Assembly: GCA_965153455.1 (NCBI GenBank)
Contig: OZ234499.1
Location: 10,040,271 to 10,104,270, forward strand
Source of the DNA: Sphagnum compactum
Taxonomy: Eukaryota > Bryophyta > Sphagnopsida > Sphagnales
Reading direction: 5' to 3'
Length of the DNA stretch: 64,000 nucleotides
Shown: piece after piece, positions 1-11,620 of the stretch
Numbering within the stretch: the stretch's first letter is position 1
How the letters are laid out: the number at the start of each line of letters is the position of its first letter
The notes under the pieces: model-generated
Seen by the model: the letters and a program-made list of their open reading frames with translations, nothing else
Database searches by the model: none
What the model was told of the DNA's origin: nothing
Made by a program: the position numbers and the translations under genes

Positions 1-3000
1 CACAAGAACTTAAACCTATCTGCAACTTGCAGTTTGTGAACAAGTAGCTAGGTGCACTTGAGTCACAACTGTCCATCTGAATGAAACTTGTAGCCCAAAT
101 ATTTTTCTTTTAGTCCGAAGAAAGAGGTGGATGCGTCATACCTGAGAACGGGCGCACTCTCGGACAGTGACAATGCGGTCCTGCTCAGGGTGGAAACACA
201 TCCCCACTTTGCCCATGGGCTGTGGATCAGTTACTGATGTTGGAAAGTTACCTTCCCAATCTAATCGCCCATACAAGCCCTTCCATTGATTGTGCCGATC
301 TGCAGTGTTCGGTAAACACCAAGGTATCAAATCAACCAGTTGGCCTGATGATAGCTTCACCTGTCATCCACAAACCCACAAACAATTATCTGGATCAGAA
401 AGAATCACAGCATGAATGTGGAAATTGTTCCCAGCTGGAAGAGGTGGATCGCCCACAAAACATGAGAAGGTTCTTGTGTGCATTACCCCCCATAGTCAAT
501 TTCAATTATGGACTTCACAAATATTCTATGCAATTGGTTCCCTGAATCATCCAGATCACACATGTTAGTTATCAGAAGGATACAACACCTTTTCATCTGG
601 AAGGCTGCGCCAGTCAGCACCAGGACATTTTGGAATGCGCTTACAGCGCTCAAGATTGAGCTCATTCATCTCTTTTGAGATGTGATCCCTCAATATCATT
701 TCTTGGCCACGAATCTGCTTCTGGAACCATGATACTGGAGGGTCACCATACTGCAACAACCAGCCACATTTGCTCTGGTCAGCTCAGCTCCCAGGCCCAA
801 ATAAATCCCAGAAAATTAAGGCAAATTCTATGATGATGTCTTTAATATATCACATTGAAACTGTCATTGAGGCTCCCCTTTGAACATCTCTAAATGCCCT
901 GGAGATTTTTTCTTATTGAGTCAACTGTGGAAATTACCTTAATCTCTTCTGTAGAGGCACCATTTTCAACAGGAGGAAGGTCATATATTGTGTCCTTCAC
1001 AGTTATGGCTCGAAGAGGAGCACCCTGTCCAGCATCTGGTACAGCACTATATGACAGGCCACCAGGCAACCCTATCTTCAGCTGTGAGGTTGCAAAGACA
1101 TGCATTGGTTCAGGCCACTCTGGCAGTATTTCATCAGGGGCAGCTGCCCAAATGAATGCTCGCTTCCGTGACTGAGACACTCCATAGTTCCCTGCTTGAA
1201 GAACACCAAATCGCACCTGCCACAAACACTCCCAAAAGGTGACCTTCAAATTCCAGTTGTGTTGTCCATGTTCCAACCTTCTAGCACAGCACCCATCAAG
1301 AGTCAAAGATAGAATAAACCAATGGAGAGGGCATCAATTTACTAATAGGTGCCACCTGCTACTCAAATGAAGGAAGACAGACACATGCATGAAGCACACA
1401 GAATCTCCTTGTACCTGATAGCCCATCTCCAAGAGAGTGGCAAGAGTGAGACGGAAGGTCTGGCCCTTGTTAAAGGACACAAAGTTGCGCACATTCTCAA
1501 GCAAGAAATATCGTGGACGGAAGTAGTCTGTATAAGACAGAAATGCTAGTATCATTTCACATTGCACTTTGCTCCATGCACCTGTATTGAATCTATTCAT
1601 CCCAGAAAATCCCTGCACCCAGCCAGCCATTATAGAGATTCAGACACACAGGGAAACTTGGGACTATTGTCCTTCAAAGTAAGTGTGCAAGCTTTGTTCA
1701 ACCTGTATATAGCACTTTCTGTTGTATAGCAAACAAATCTTGCAATGTGATCGCTAAAGCTATGAGTAATCACCAAGCCTATTATATATATCACCTGTAA
1801 CCTTCCTGTTGGAACGGCACAGCAATTCCACAATCACTGGTCTAACATGGATACAATGCAGGATCTCAGCATGAGCCACAAAATGTACCCCATTATCTTA
1901 CACAGCTGAAGTCCAGTTGCACTGGAAAGCTCTTTCTAACTCAAGGACCTTAAAAGAGTATGACATAATAAACTGGACTTTGGAGGGAAGCATTCAAGCA
2001 GCTGCAGAATACCTGGCAAGGGGGTCCACCATTAATGAAGTCAACTTCACCAGGCTTGGGTAGTGCTTGTTTCTTCTCATCACTGATATTTAAAGCCATT
2101 TCACCAGCCTCAGGTGTTGAGAAACAGTCATTAAGATCCCCTCCTCTTTCCATTATGCATCTGCCAACATGCAGATTAATAACTTAGTGCATCTGCAAGC
2201 TTCAGGAAAACCCAAAAAATTCCTCATTCTATCTAGTGTCCAGCACCCACTTCTCTGAAATGCAGTAGCTACAAATGTTCTTCACAGGTTTTTCAAGTAA
2301 CACTTGAGAGTCTGCATTAGCAGTGACTTTTGTCCAAATAAAATTAAGAAAACCTAGATTAAGTTGCTGAAGGATGGATCTCCTAACTCGACAGAACAGC
2401 AAACATACCTCAGGATAACATTGCAGTTCTCTTGGAAAACTTCAGCATTTGGATGATTCAACTTGAAAGCAACAGCTGCAGGATACTCATACTCAATTGC
2501 CCACTTTGCAACACTGATGCCTGCAGAACCGTCCAGAAGTCTTAAGAAACAACATGACATTATAACTGATGGATGTAGGACCTGGCTACAGGAAAAGACA
2601 TACATGTTCCACTTCCTGCCTCTTAATTTGGAGCCAAAGGCAGACAAATCTGCATGACTACTGCGCTTCCTAAGACTTGCACTTGATGAAAATGCACAGC
2701 CAAGTACAAGATGTACACCTGCTTGACGTAAACCTTCAGAGAGGCCTCCACAGCCTGCAAAAATGTCAAGGGTGGCCAGGCAATCATCATGGTGGTGGTC
2801 AACACCGTGGGTCACTTCAGCAGAATTATCATTCTCAACTGCTTTGCCTTTTCCCTTGGCCTTGGCTGCCAGCTCTGCTGCTGCACTTCCACCATTGGCA
2901 AGCCTGGTGTGTGTGGTGAGCTTGACATTAGCTGGTAACTGCAGATATGCAATATGAGAACCAAGCACACAAGTTGAAACTGTTCCTCCTACCCACTAAG

Positions 3001-6000
3001 CATTTTGCCAACGTCATAATTGGAATCCCAGAAGAACTATAAGGGAACAGTGGCTTGAAAACTGTGCCAATTGGGCTCCTCTAGCACTTCACTTTGGGGC
3101 AGAGACAGAACCACACTACAAAAGCTGAAAGACGTGGTGAACAATGGGAAGCATGCCAAGCACCTGTTTAACAGTCCCATTGTTGGGATCACAAAAGCAG
3201 CTGCAGAAGTAAAAGTGGGGAGTGGCAGCCTTGACTGCAGTGTCAAGTACAGGTGTTGGGCGAAGCACTTCACACCGGCCCCGCACTGCACTGAAATCCA
3301 CAACTGCCTTCTCCTCACTGTAGTATACCTGTATCGTCCAGACCAAAATACGGAAGTGTTCCTGAATTTTAACAGATTGGAACCATGTCCCTGAAGATAC
3401 CCATTGACTTAAAGCTCCCAAAACCTATGAGTCATAACTGCAGAAGGCATGCAAGGCCTGGAGTATTCTTTACAGCCTGTTGAGCAATAGGTGGACTCAT
3501 ATGCATCTGGAAATCCTATAACTCCTCAGCGTATTAGAGAGGGGGATTTGATTAGATGCTTGCCTCATGAATGTCAGCAATATAGCCTTTGTGAGGCCCA
3601 AAATCATCAGGTCGGTAAAACCTTTGAACATTCAAAAGTGAAGGGATACCATTTTTCTTCTTTGTCCCTTGGACACTTAGTAGCTGGCAGATAGCAAATG
3701 GCCGTAGTCCCTTATTTCTTCCCCCCTTGAAAATTGGCTTGGCTAGCTCCAGGTCTTCTTTATTCTGCAGCACTGGAAAGATACTGGGATCCAGGTATAA
3801 GAAATCACCTTCCAAGTATTCAATGCCTTTTAATCTAAATCCTTTGTTGTCTGGAAGCATGCAAGTTGCATTCTTCTCCTCCTCCTGATCCCTCAGCTGG
3901 CAGGCTTCACAAGTCCCATCTCCAACTGCGAGTCCACTCTTGGGCAAACTGAAGAATGCACCCTTGTCAGATGCATACAGTGCCGAGCAAAAGTATTCAG
4001 CAGGAAGCCCCTTCCTTGCCCTTTCTTTGGCTAGTTCCCTCTCTGCCTGATCTGCAGCAGCATTTGCCTTCCTGTGAGGATGACCCCATGGGTGTCTCTT
4101 CAATTTCACCACCACACTTCTTACCCCCTCAATCTCCACTTCAGCACACTGCTCTGTCAAGAAAACTTCATATTCTGAAGCAACATTCCCAAGAACTGTT
4201 TCAGAACCTCTCTGCAGAACTCGGCCATGGAGCATCCGCAAGCCATCCTTAGCTTGATAAAGATACTCCACCAACAGTATTGCTGGCAACTGCTCAGGAT
4301 CTTCTTCATCATTGACAAGCACAGCTCCACCCACTGAAATGATCTCACCGCCAAAAGTTGCTTGGGCATATACAGGCTCATTTACAGACGTCTTTCCTAC
4401 TGCTTTCTCAGACCACTTAAACTCCTTCTGCATCTCCTTAGAAGCTTTAATACGTTGAGTTGCTTTTTGCGACATATTAATGAGAGGGCTGTCATCTTCC
4501 TCCTCACTCTCATCTTCTACTTCTGCTTCTACTTCCTCTGCTTCCTCCTGCACTGCAACCATGTCCTTCAAGCCATTCTCAGAATTGAATCCATTTAGCC
4601 CTTCTCCTGTTTGACTGAATTTTGCATAATACTCACTCCAGATGCGATTCACAAGCTGGGTTGTCGTGGCACGCATTGGTTTTTGCTTCTTAGCATCAGG
4701 CTGCAAGGCCCGGGGGTTGGAATTTCTGCCCTTCTTGATCAGCTTCTTTTTAGAGAACACCAGTTTCGTGTGGTGCTTCTGTTCCATCTTGCTCATCAAA
4801 CCTGTGACGAATTGACTCCTCCGGATTGTTTCATCTGGATATTCAGCAAATTGCTGCAGAATGATTTGTCCATGCACTACAACATACCTCTCCACTTCCG
4901 CAAGTTTTGAATTAAAAGAGCCTTCATCACTAAGTTTCTCCGCTAGACGTTTCACAACATCTGTAAAAGACAACCGTGAGACACGCTGCTCCTCCTTCAG
5001 CATAGTAATGACCTTGATGGCTAGACGTGCAGTTTTCAGCACAGGGGCATACCATGGAGCATACTGACGAGAGGGCTTGCCAAGCCTGTACCAAGCCCCA
5101 TCAGTGCGAATAGAGACAAACACCATGTCAGCTCCAAATTCAATCACCCACTCCTTGATGGCACTGAGAAAGATGCGCATGCCTTCTGGGACACCAACAT
5201 CCTTATGTATGATTCGATTCTCAGAACCTACTGGCAACTGTGCAGCACATAATCCAGAGACGGCAGCTGATTGGGTGGCAGTCCCATCATCCACACAGAA
5301 GCTACTGTCATCCTCCTCCATCATCATGCCCGACCCAAATATTTCAACATCCGTCTCAGCACCTTCAAAGAAAGTAATGAATCTGGCATCCATTAGTAAA
5401 AAGCTTCAAGAACACATGACTTGTGATCCACCAAAACAAACAGGTTTTCCCAGTTGCCACAGCATAACCAACCAGACATTGCACAAAATCTGGAAATGAT
5501 TCACATCAAACCATGAGATGAAGCTTCCAAGAGCCAGCCTCTTCCTTGCATGCATTTACTTGGTCATTTATCACTAGGTTAAGTCAAAAGATTTAGAAGA
5601 ACAGACAGTGAAATGCAGCAGTGCTGTATTCTACTGAAGGGTTAGAACTGATAGCAAGTCTAATCAAAGGACAATCCATCTTCCGCATTTCAATCTACCA
5701 AACTTGTTGAAACTGCAGTGTAAATGCAATACCTGCAAGCATTGGAAGCAGTTCCAAAGAAATTAACCGAAAGTCTGCGTTGTACAGTGTCCAATCATAG
5801 AGCTTTCGATGAGGGAGGTCCTCTGGTGCCAAAAGAGCATTGTTATCCTCATGGAGGAGGTACTCATCCATCTCTGACTCCTCTGGTTTGTAGTGAGCAG
5901 GCAGTGGATAGTCAGCAGCAATCTCATCTTCATTAATCTTGACATAGACCTTGCCCTTAGGTTGCATCCGTCTACATCACCAAATCCAGGAAACTACAAT

Positions 6001-8232
6001 TAGATATGACATATCTTTGAGGTTGTAGTGAAAACTCCCAAACATAACACCACAAGATGCAGAATCATTTACATGTTGGCCCACAGGATGTTGTCATGGG
6101 AGCGAAGTAACATTTTTCTTTGGACCAGACTATGACACTACACATGAGGTTGAATCCTTGCCTAGCTACAGTGCGATCTTCATATTCTTGAAGGTGACGT
6201 GCCAACTTCTCATCAGCATCCATGGCATCCTGCTCTTCTGCCCCCACCTGGTTAACTCCACTTGGATGCCCATTATTACCCTCCCGAATGGACAGTACTC
6301 CAGGTTTCTGGGATCCTATGAAGGACCCCTCATGGGTGCGTTTCGCACACTCCTCAAGAGCTTCCAGCACGGGCAAACCACTGAACAGCTGGTCATCATC
6401 ATCGGCTTCCACATCAAGCTCTTTGAGCTGAGTGGCAATGAACTCTCCTTGTGCAAAAAAGTAATCACGAGAGAAAAATTGGCCCACAGCAGTTGGTTTC
6501 CCAATGAGAGCACGTGATACTCGGGCATAAAGATCATTAAGTCCTAGGTCAGCATCCCCTCCAATAGCTGGGTTTAAGGCTCGGTACACTTCCACACAAA
6601 CAATTGCTTTCTCATACATCAAGTTGTAAAAGTTCTTGTATGTTCCTGCAGGCTTCATGCAAGAATAATCTGCAAGGGCTGTTGAAAGTGTAATGCTGGC
6701 AACTCCTTTGTCATAGCCTTCTATGGACCATGATATCAGTGGCCCAAATGCATCACAACGTACACTATTTACCTTGTCAAGGATGCCAGTTTTAGGAACC
6801 ACAACACCTGAGATGTATATATCAAGATTGCCTACAACCTCAAGTGGTTGGACATTGCCCTCATCATCATGTACAACAAAATCCGTTAATCTCCTGTCTT
6901 CGGCTTCTCCTCGAGCTGTTAAAAACAAGGCTTCTTGCTCATGTGTGGTAACCCTCTCTTCTTTGGGTATGACATAAGAGTCTTCAATTTCATAAGTCTT
7001 CTCTTTGAAATTTGTAGCTGCATTTGCTCGCTTGGGCCTGGTTCTTGCATTGGAGGCAGCTTTCTCCTTGGACTGAAATTCATCCCCCTCACTGTCAGAT
7101 GTCTTACTCTTCTTATTCTTCACAGCAAAATCATCATCACATTTTCCATTCTCCCATGACCGTTTTCGTTCACTGTCCGATGAACCTGATGCTTTCTTTT
7201 GGTGCTTGGTGGGATGGCAACCCTTGGGCTTGCTTGCCCCTGAATTTGTCTTGCTTGTGTTCTTATACCCCTGATCCTTCTCGTCCTCAGATGAAGTTCC
7301 ACAATTCTCTTCTGCAACATTGGAAGGATTGTGTTTCCCATTAGTAGCAGGTTTCAAATCACGTTCCAAGCATTTCACAGTCGCAGCTTCCATGTGTTTT
7401 GCACCATTGGAAGGATGGTGTTCCCCATTAGTAGCAGCTTTCGAATTAATTTCTGAGCTTTTCACAGCTGTAGCAGCTTCCATGTGTCGCATGCACTCCT
7501 TCCAACTCCGAAGCTTTTCCCCTGCCAAAAATGCAGCAGTACAGGAAAAAAAAAGCTGAAGGACAAAATGAAGACAAAGAATCAACACAGGACAAGCATC
7601 TCTAAATAACATAAACCCATTCAAAATATCTGCAGCAGTTTCCACAAATCTGAATGCTCAATTTAAGAGTCATCCACCATGCAGTGCTCATCAAATCACC
7701 ACAGCACAAAATGTGAAAAAACCAGAGCAAATCCAAACAAACCACAGAGAATACTCATGTTGTAGCTGTAGCCACAAATGAAAGGATCCATCGTCCTGCA
7801 TCAATTGTCACACCCGTTCAATAAAAACCTTGGAACTGCAGCCGAATGAGCTTGATCTCTACAGACCATCAGAGTTTCAGATTAGCATGGAAGCTTGCTG
7901 ATCATGCTTCCATATCTCTCTCTCTCTGACAACTCTCTTTTCTCTCCGTTTGAGAGTCATCCCAACAAGGACGCGGGTCTAGAGTGCCTCTCTCTCTCTC
8001 TCTCTCTCCTAAAACCAAATTCTGGTCATAAGGACAGGGACAGAAAGCTTTGTAGACAGCACACATTGCTCTTGAAATCATTGCCCACTCGTCAAATCAC
8101 GCACTTACCAGTAGGGGCTAAGAAGGTGCGGGTGAGACGACCATTGGCGTTGGTGGTCTCTGAAACCTTGCCTCCAAACTGCTGCCACTTCACTGCCTGC
8201 GCACCATCCTCTTTCGCCCCTCCTCCCACCAT
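1..8232 (-). CDS. MET1: DNA (cytosine-5)-methyltransferase, MET1/DNMT1 type (3' end off the left edge)
   Basis: Maintains CG methylation after replication, in the nucleus. I joined twelve exons with consistent phases: 8232-8109, 7521-6144, 5971-5733, 5362-3564, 3328-3164, 2938-2719, 2520-2409, 2160-2013, 1612-1415, 1216-938, 750-589, 360-142; together 5,043 nt, 1,681 codons. The start is the first ATG after an in-frame TAG, and exon 1 joins exon 2 as ...FLAPTG/EKLRSW. Domain order: basic/acidic N-terminus; first replication-foci domain about 225-410; second about 505-740; acidic stretch about 853-871; BAH1 about 915-1060; BAH2 about 1085-1235; a GK-rich linker; then the catalytic domain with DIFAGCGG (about 1293), the PPCQ loop (catalytic Cys about 1394), ENV (about 1434) and QSRKR (about 1476). 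The reading ends at TVRECARSQ, so the target-recognition end and the GNAVPP-type last motif must lie in exon(s) beyond position 1. Intron 4 is GC-AG. No lesion is seen; the gene looks functional. The family is certain; the symbol rests on domain order (two replication-foci domains plus two BAH, unlike chromomethylases). Confidence 0.95.
3329..3563 (-). other. GC-AG intron inside the MET1-like gene
   Basis: Exon 4 ends in frame at GACATTCATGAG and is followed by GCAAGC rather than GT. The next exon starts after ATACAG with GTATACTAC (VYYSEE). The protein across the join reads IADIHE/VYYSEEK, as expected inside a plant MET1 BAH2 domain, and the phase is 0 on both sides. No GT donor fits. AG|GCAAG is the usual strong context of GC donors. 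Confidence 0.85.
7310..7486 (-). repeat. In-frame 87-90 bp tandem duplication in MET1 exon 2
   Basis: Residues 54-83 and 84-112 of the predicted protein are two copies of one unit: [10 protein letters not shown]... and [10 protein letters not shown]..., each ending in an ATNGxHxPSN segment. The DNA copies abut. They differ by several substitutions and one codon, so this is not a fresh assembly duplicate. The segment lies in the poorly conserved N-terminal tail before the first replication-foci domain. Confidence 0.85.
7915..8008. repeat. CT-rich microsatellites in MET1 intron 1
   Basis: Two runs of (CT)n, at 7915-7927 and 7988-8008, lie inside the 587-bp first intron (8108-7522) of the minus-strand methyltransferase gene. 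On the transcribed strand they are GA runs. Confidence 0.9.
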
Positions 8233-9289
8233 CTCCTGCGTCCCGCCCTACCCACTATCCACTACCGCCCTCTCTTTTTTCTCTTCTTCTTCTCGTTCTC
8301 CTTCCACGGTCCCCCCCGGACACTGGAGCAAGCTCTGAAAACGTACTTTTCAAGCACAGAATATTATCTCCATCGCCAGTGCAACACGACACCCAAAACA
8401 CTCCCTTCTGCCCCCACTGAGATTGGAAACTACTTCACTCAAACGGTGGTGACCAGTCAGTCCTCACAAACACACTCTCCAAATGGCAACAACTCCAAAA
8501 CTCTTCTCACACTTGAAAAGCCCAACTCCCATAAACCTCCAAACCATTCCACACACAACTCTCCTACCTACAAATAAATAAACCAACAAACCAAAATGCC
8601 GGAATTCAGGAATCCAATACCCACAACCCTCCAAAACTCCTCTAAAATCACAGTAGCAAGCATCATAATGGAATAGACTCAGAATTCTGCTTCAGGAGGG
8701 GGGGGGAGAGATTCTCTTAGAACGGGGAGTGGAAAAAAAAATTGTCCCGACACTCACAAAACCAGGAAACCATCACAACAGCAGCAGCAGAAAAGGAACT
8801 TAGATACAGAGTCATCCAGATGTTCTCACATTCGAAGGAAAAAAAAGAAAGTGGTCACGTCAAAGAGCATTCCACAAGCAATTTGTGAGCTACGCAAACA
8901 GGAGGGGAAAGCCATCCCACCAACAATTGTGAGCTAGGAGCTACGTTAGAAGAGCGAGCGAGAGCGAGGGAGGGAGCTGGGGGTTGCGACAACGGGGGAC
9001 GGCGATGGCGCCGAGTGGGTTCCGCAACCAAATCGCAGTTTGAAGGAGCAAGTAGGAAGAAGGGGGAAAGAAAGAAAGAAAAAGAAAGAGGGCCGAAAAA
9101 AAGCGCGCCAACCGATGTGTAACGCAAGTGCTATGTCGGGTGCCGGTTTCAGCGTTCGCGGTTTCCCTCGCAAAATATTAAAGGTAGTCATAACAGCTCT
9201 GACATCTGAGGGGCTTTTTTTGTTTTTTTTTTGGCACGAGAATTTGGGCCTCCTCATTTGCATTAGAATAGTGCTTAAATGATCTTTTG
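8233..9289 (-). promoter_or_regulatory. 5' UTR and promoter side of the MET1-like gene
   Basis: The start codon is at 8232 and an in-frame TAG lies just upstream, so this stretch holds the leader and promoter. It is richer in GC than the DNA farther right, with a GC-rich patch near 8,940-9,030 and a GGGGGGG run near 8,700. I see no convincing TATA box or transcription start, and no other gene here. Confidence 0.5.
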
Positions 9290-9600
9290 TTCTTTCTTCT
9301 TTTCCGCTCTTGTTCCACTTTTAGCAATTTAGCTGGATTTTTTTACAAAAAATTCCTGTGAAACCCACACTGTATCATGCCACTTCTTCTACCACTTTAA
9401 GCAATTTGACTCGATTTTTAAAATAAAAATCGTGTGATACCCATATGTTTCATTCTATCACTTTTAACAATTTGACTCCATTTTCTTAAATCCTGTGATA
9501 CCCACCCAATATCATTTCACATCTTCTGTCACTTTTAACAATATAACTAAATTTTGTTTTAAAAAATTTCATGTGATACTCATTAGGTATCATTGAAAAA
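9290..9600. repeat. Four degenerate tandem copies of a 75-90 bp unit
   Basis: The block CACTTTTARCAATTTGACT, then a T/A-rich stretch, then TGTGATACCCA and TATCATT, recurs four times (starting near 9,315, 9,395, 9,468 and 9,532) with many substitutions. It lies directly upstream of the methyltransferase promoter side. No coding capacity. Confidence 0.75.
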
Positions 9601-10639
9601 ATGAAAAAAATAGGGTGGGGTGTTTTGGAAAGTGAAATGCTAATTGGAGTGGGCATTTTGTTTCTCCAAATGCCTTGTCATGTGTGGAGGACAAATTCCA
9701 CTTGAAAAACATGCATGTCATGCATTCTTATGTCAATGCCTACAATCATCCCTATCAACACACATACAACACGTGACATTCATATGTGTTGAAATGTACA
9801 ACACATCCAAATAATATCATTGTTTTGGAGCCCATACTTACTTAAACCTGGTTTCACCATTTGCACCATTCACCTCAAAATGGACTTGTGAAGTTATACA
9901 ATGATTTATTTAATGTTTCCTCAAACAATTTTTCAAGTTTTTCATGGAATTCTTCACATTGATGGGTGAATATTTCAACTACAATGCTAAACCTATTAAA
10001 CACCATATCCAAAAATGCATATGTCATGATCTAGAACATCATCAACTCCAACCACTTGAAAACATGTTCAATCATAATAAAGACATATTGGTTGTCATAC
10101 AATCAAATTCAATGGGTCAACAAAATTCAAATTCCATAAATATATTAACCCCATGATGGGCAATGGTTGTCAATGAAATATATGTGTGTTAAATGATGCC
10201 CAAACTTGATCATACGTCACACATCAAAAAACAAATTGTTGAACATGCAATTGGACTTCACAGCACTAATACTATGACTAAAAAAAAATTATAAATTATT
10301 GAACCCCAAATGGCCCAACTCCTCTTGAACATGTTCTACAAGGCCCTCACAATACTTCAAACGAAACAGTACCCACATTCATCCATCACTCCACAACTGT
10401 AGGAAGGAATAACTTTCCCATTAGAACGTCTTGGCGATATGCACAACCGTTCATGTTCTTTAGGTGTTAATCTAACTAGGATTTCACATGTTTACATATA
10501 TGCAATAGCAAGTGCATCCTCATATATGCCTATGGCACCATCATCATTTAATTCAACATTCACATCACGAAAATCCTAACACCCATGTTAATATGAAGTA
10601 CAACTCAAAATTTCCCAACAATGAACATAAGTATGCAAA
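9601..10639. other. No gene recognised; flank of a decayed retroelement
   Basis: AT-rich DNA without a convincing open frame. It lies on the 3' side of the minus-strand RNase H remnant, where an integrase region would be expected, but I could not recognise integrase motifs. Confidence 0.4.
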
Positions 10640-11620
10640 GGCATGTCAACTTGAAACTGCTTCCAAATTGACATCATCGTGCCAACAAGCCACATTGGTA
10701 GCCTCCTCATTGGAACTTGGGTTCCATCTTAAGCCATTGACATCACGATTAACCTTACCAACCTTATAAACAATGTCAAAGTCATAATCAAATAAAATAA
10801 GTGCCCACATGATTAACTTCCTTATGAAACAATTTAATTCCATTATGAATTTCAAAGGTTGATGATCCATAACTAAAATGAATGGGCTACCATACAAATA
10901 ACACCATAATGATGAAATTGCCCAAACAACAACAAAGCATTCCCCCTCATATGAACTATATTTAACCTTTGTCTTATTGTTGGACCTATAGCATATGCCA
11001 CCATGAATTTTTTACCATCATCATTTAGTTGGGTAAACTCCAAAACTTGTGTAATTAAAACAATTGCCCCTAAATGGGTTGTCACAAAATGGGAGTCAAA
11101 GTGAGATGTGCCTTCAATTATTTAAAGGCATGTTTTTGTGCTTCACTCCAAATGTATTATTATTCAATCCTCATCAATTAGATGAAAGGTTTGGCAATGT
11201 TGTTAAACCCTTTGATAAATTGCTGATAATAATTACATAAACTTAGAAAAGCTTGTAACTAATAAACATCCAATGGTTGAAGAACCTATGAAATGATTTC
11301 AACCTTGGCCTTTAAACCGGAATCCACATGAATAAATCATATGACCCAGGTACTCCCCTTAAATGTGTAAAAATCAACATTTGCCAAGATGAAACTTAAG
11401 GTTATGTTCTTTAAGTCTTCCAAACACATATTGTAAATGATGCATATGATTTCCTAAAGTTGGGTTAAAGATGATGTTGTCATCTATGTAACATTTGGGA
11501 AAGCTACAATTTACCAACACTTGATTCATAATTCTTTGAAACTTTGCAAAGTCATTATTCACCGTGGGTATAAATAATCCTTCCTTTAAAATCAATCCCC
11601 CAAAATGTTATCTTGACCTT
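10640..11620 (-). pseudogene. Ty3/gypsy pol remnant (reverse transcriptase to RNase H)
   Basis: On the minus strand, broken frames read in family order. First comes the end of reverse transcriptase with the YIDDNIIF active-site motif (11,595-11,374; usual form YLDDILVF), then YLGHMI, then WSEAQKHAFKQLKAHLT near 11,130. The RNase H section follows with SPFILVMDHQPLKFIM and KVGKVNRDVNGL...NPSSNEE (10,897-10,646). Stops and frameshifts interrupt it throughout, so it cannot be expressed as one protein. Gag, protease and LTRs were not recognised. The order is diagnostic of a Ty3/gypsy element; age and family are not determinable here. Confidence 0.85.

Noticed and set aside
3956-5499. Plus-strand open frames of up to 140 codons
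   Set aside because: They are antisense shadows of the large MET1 exon 4.
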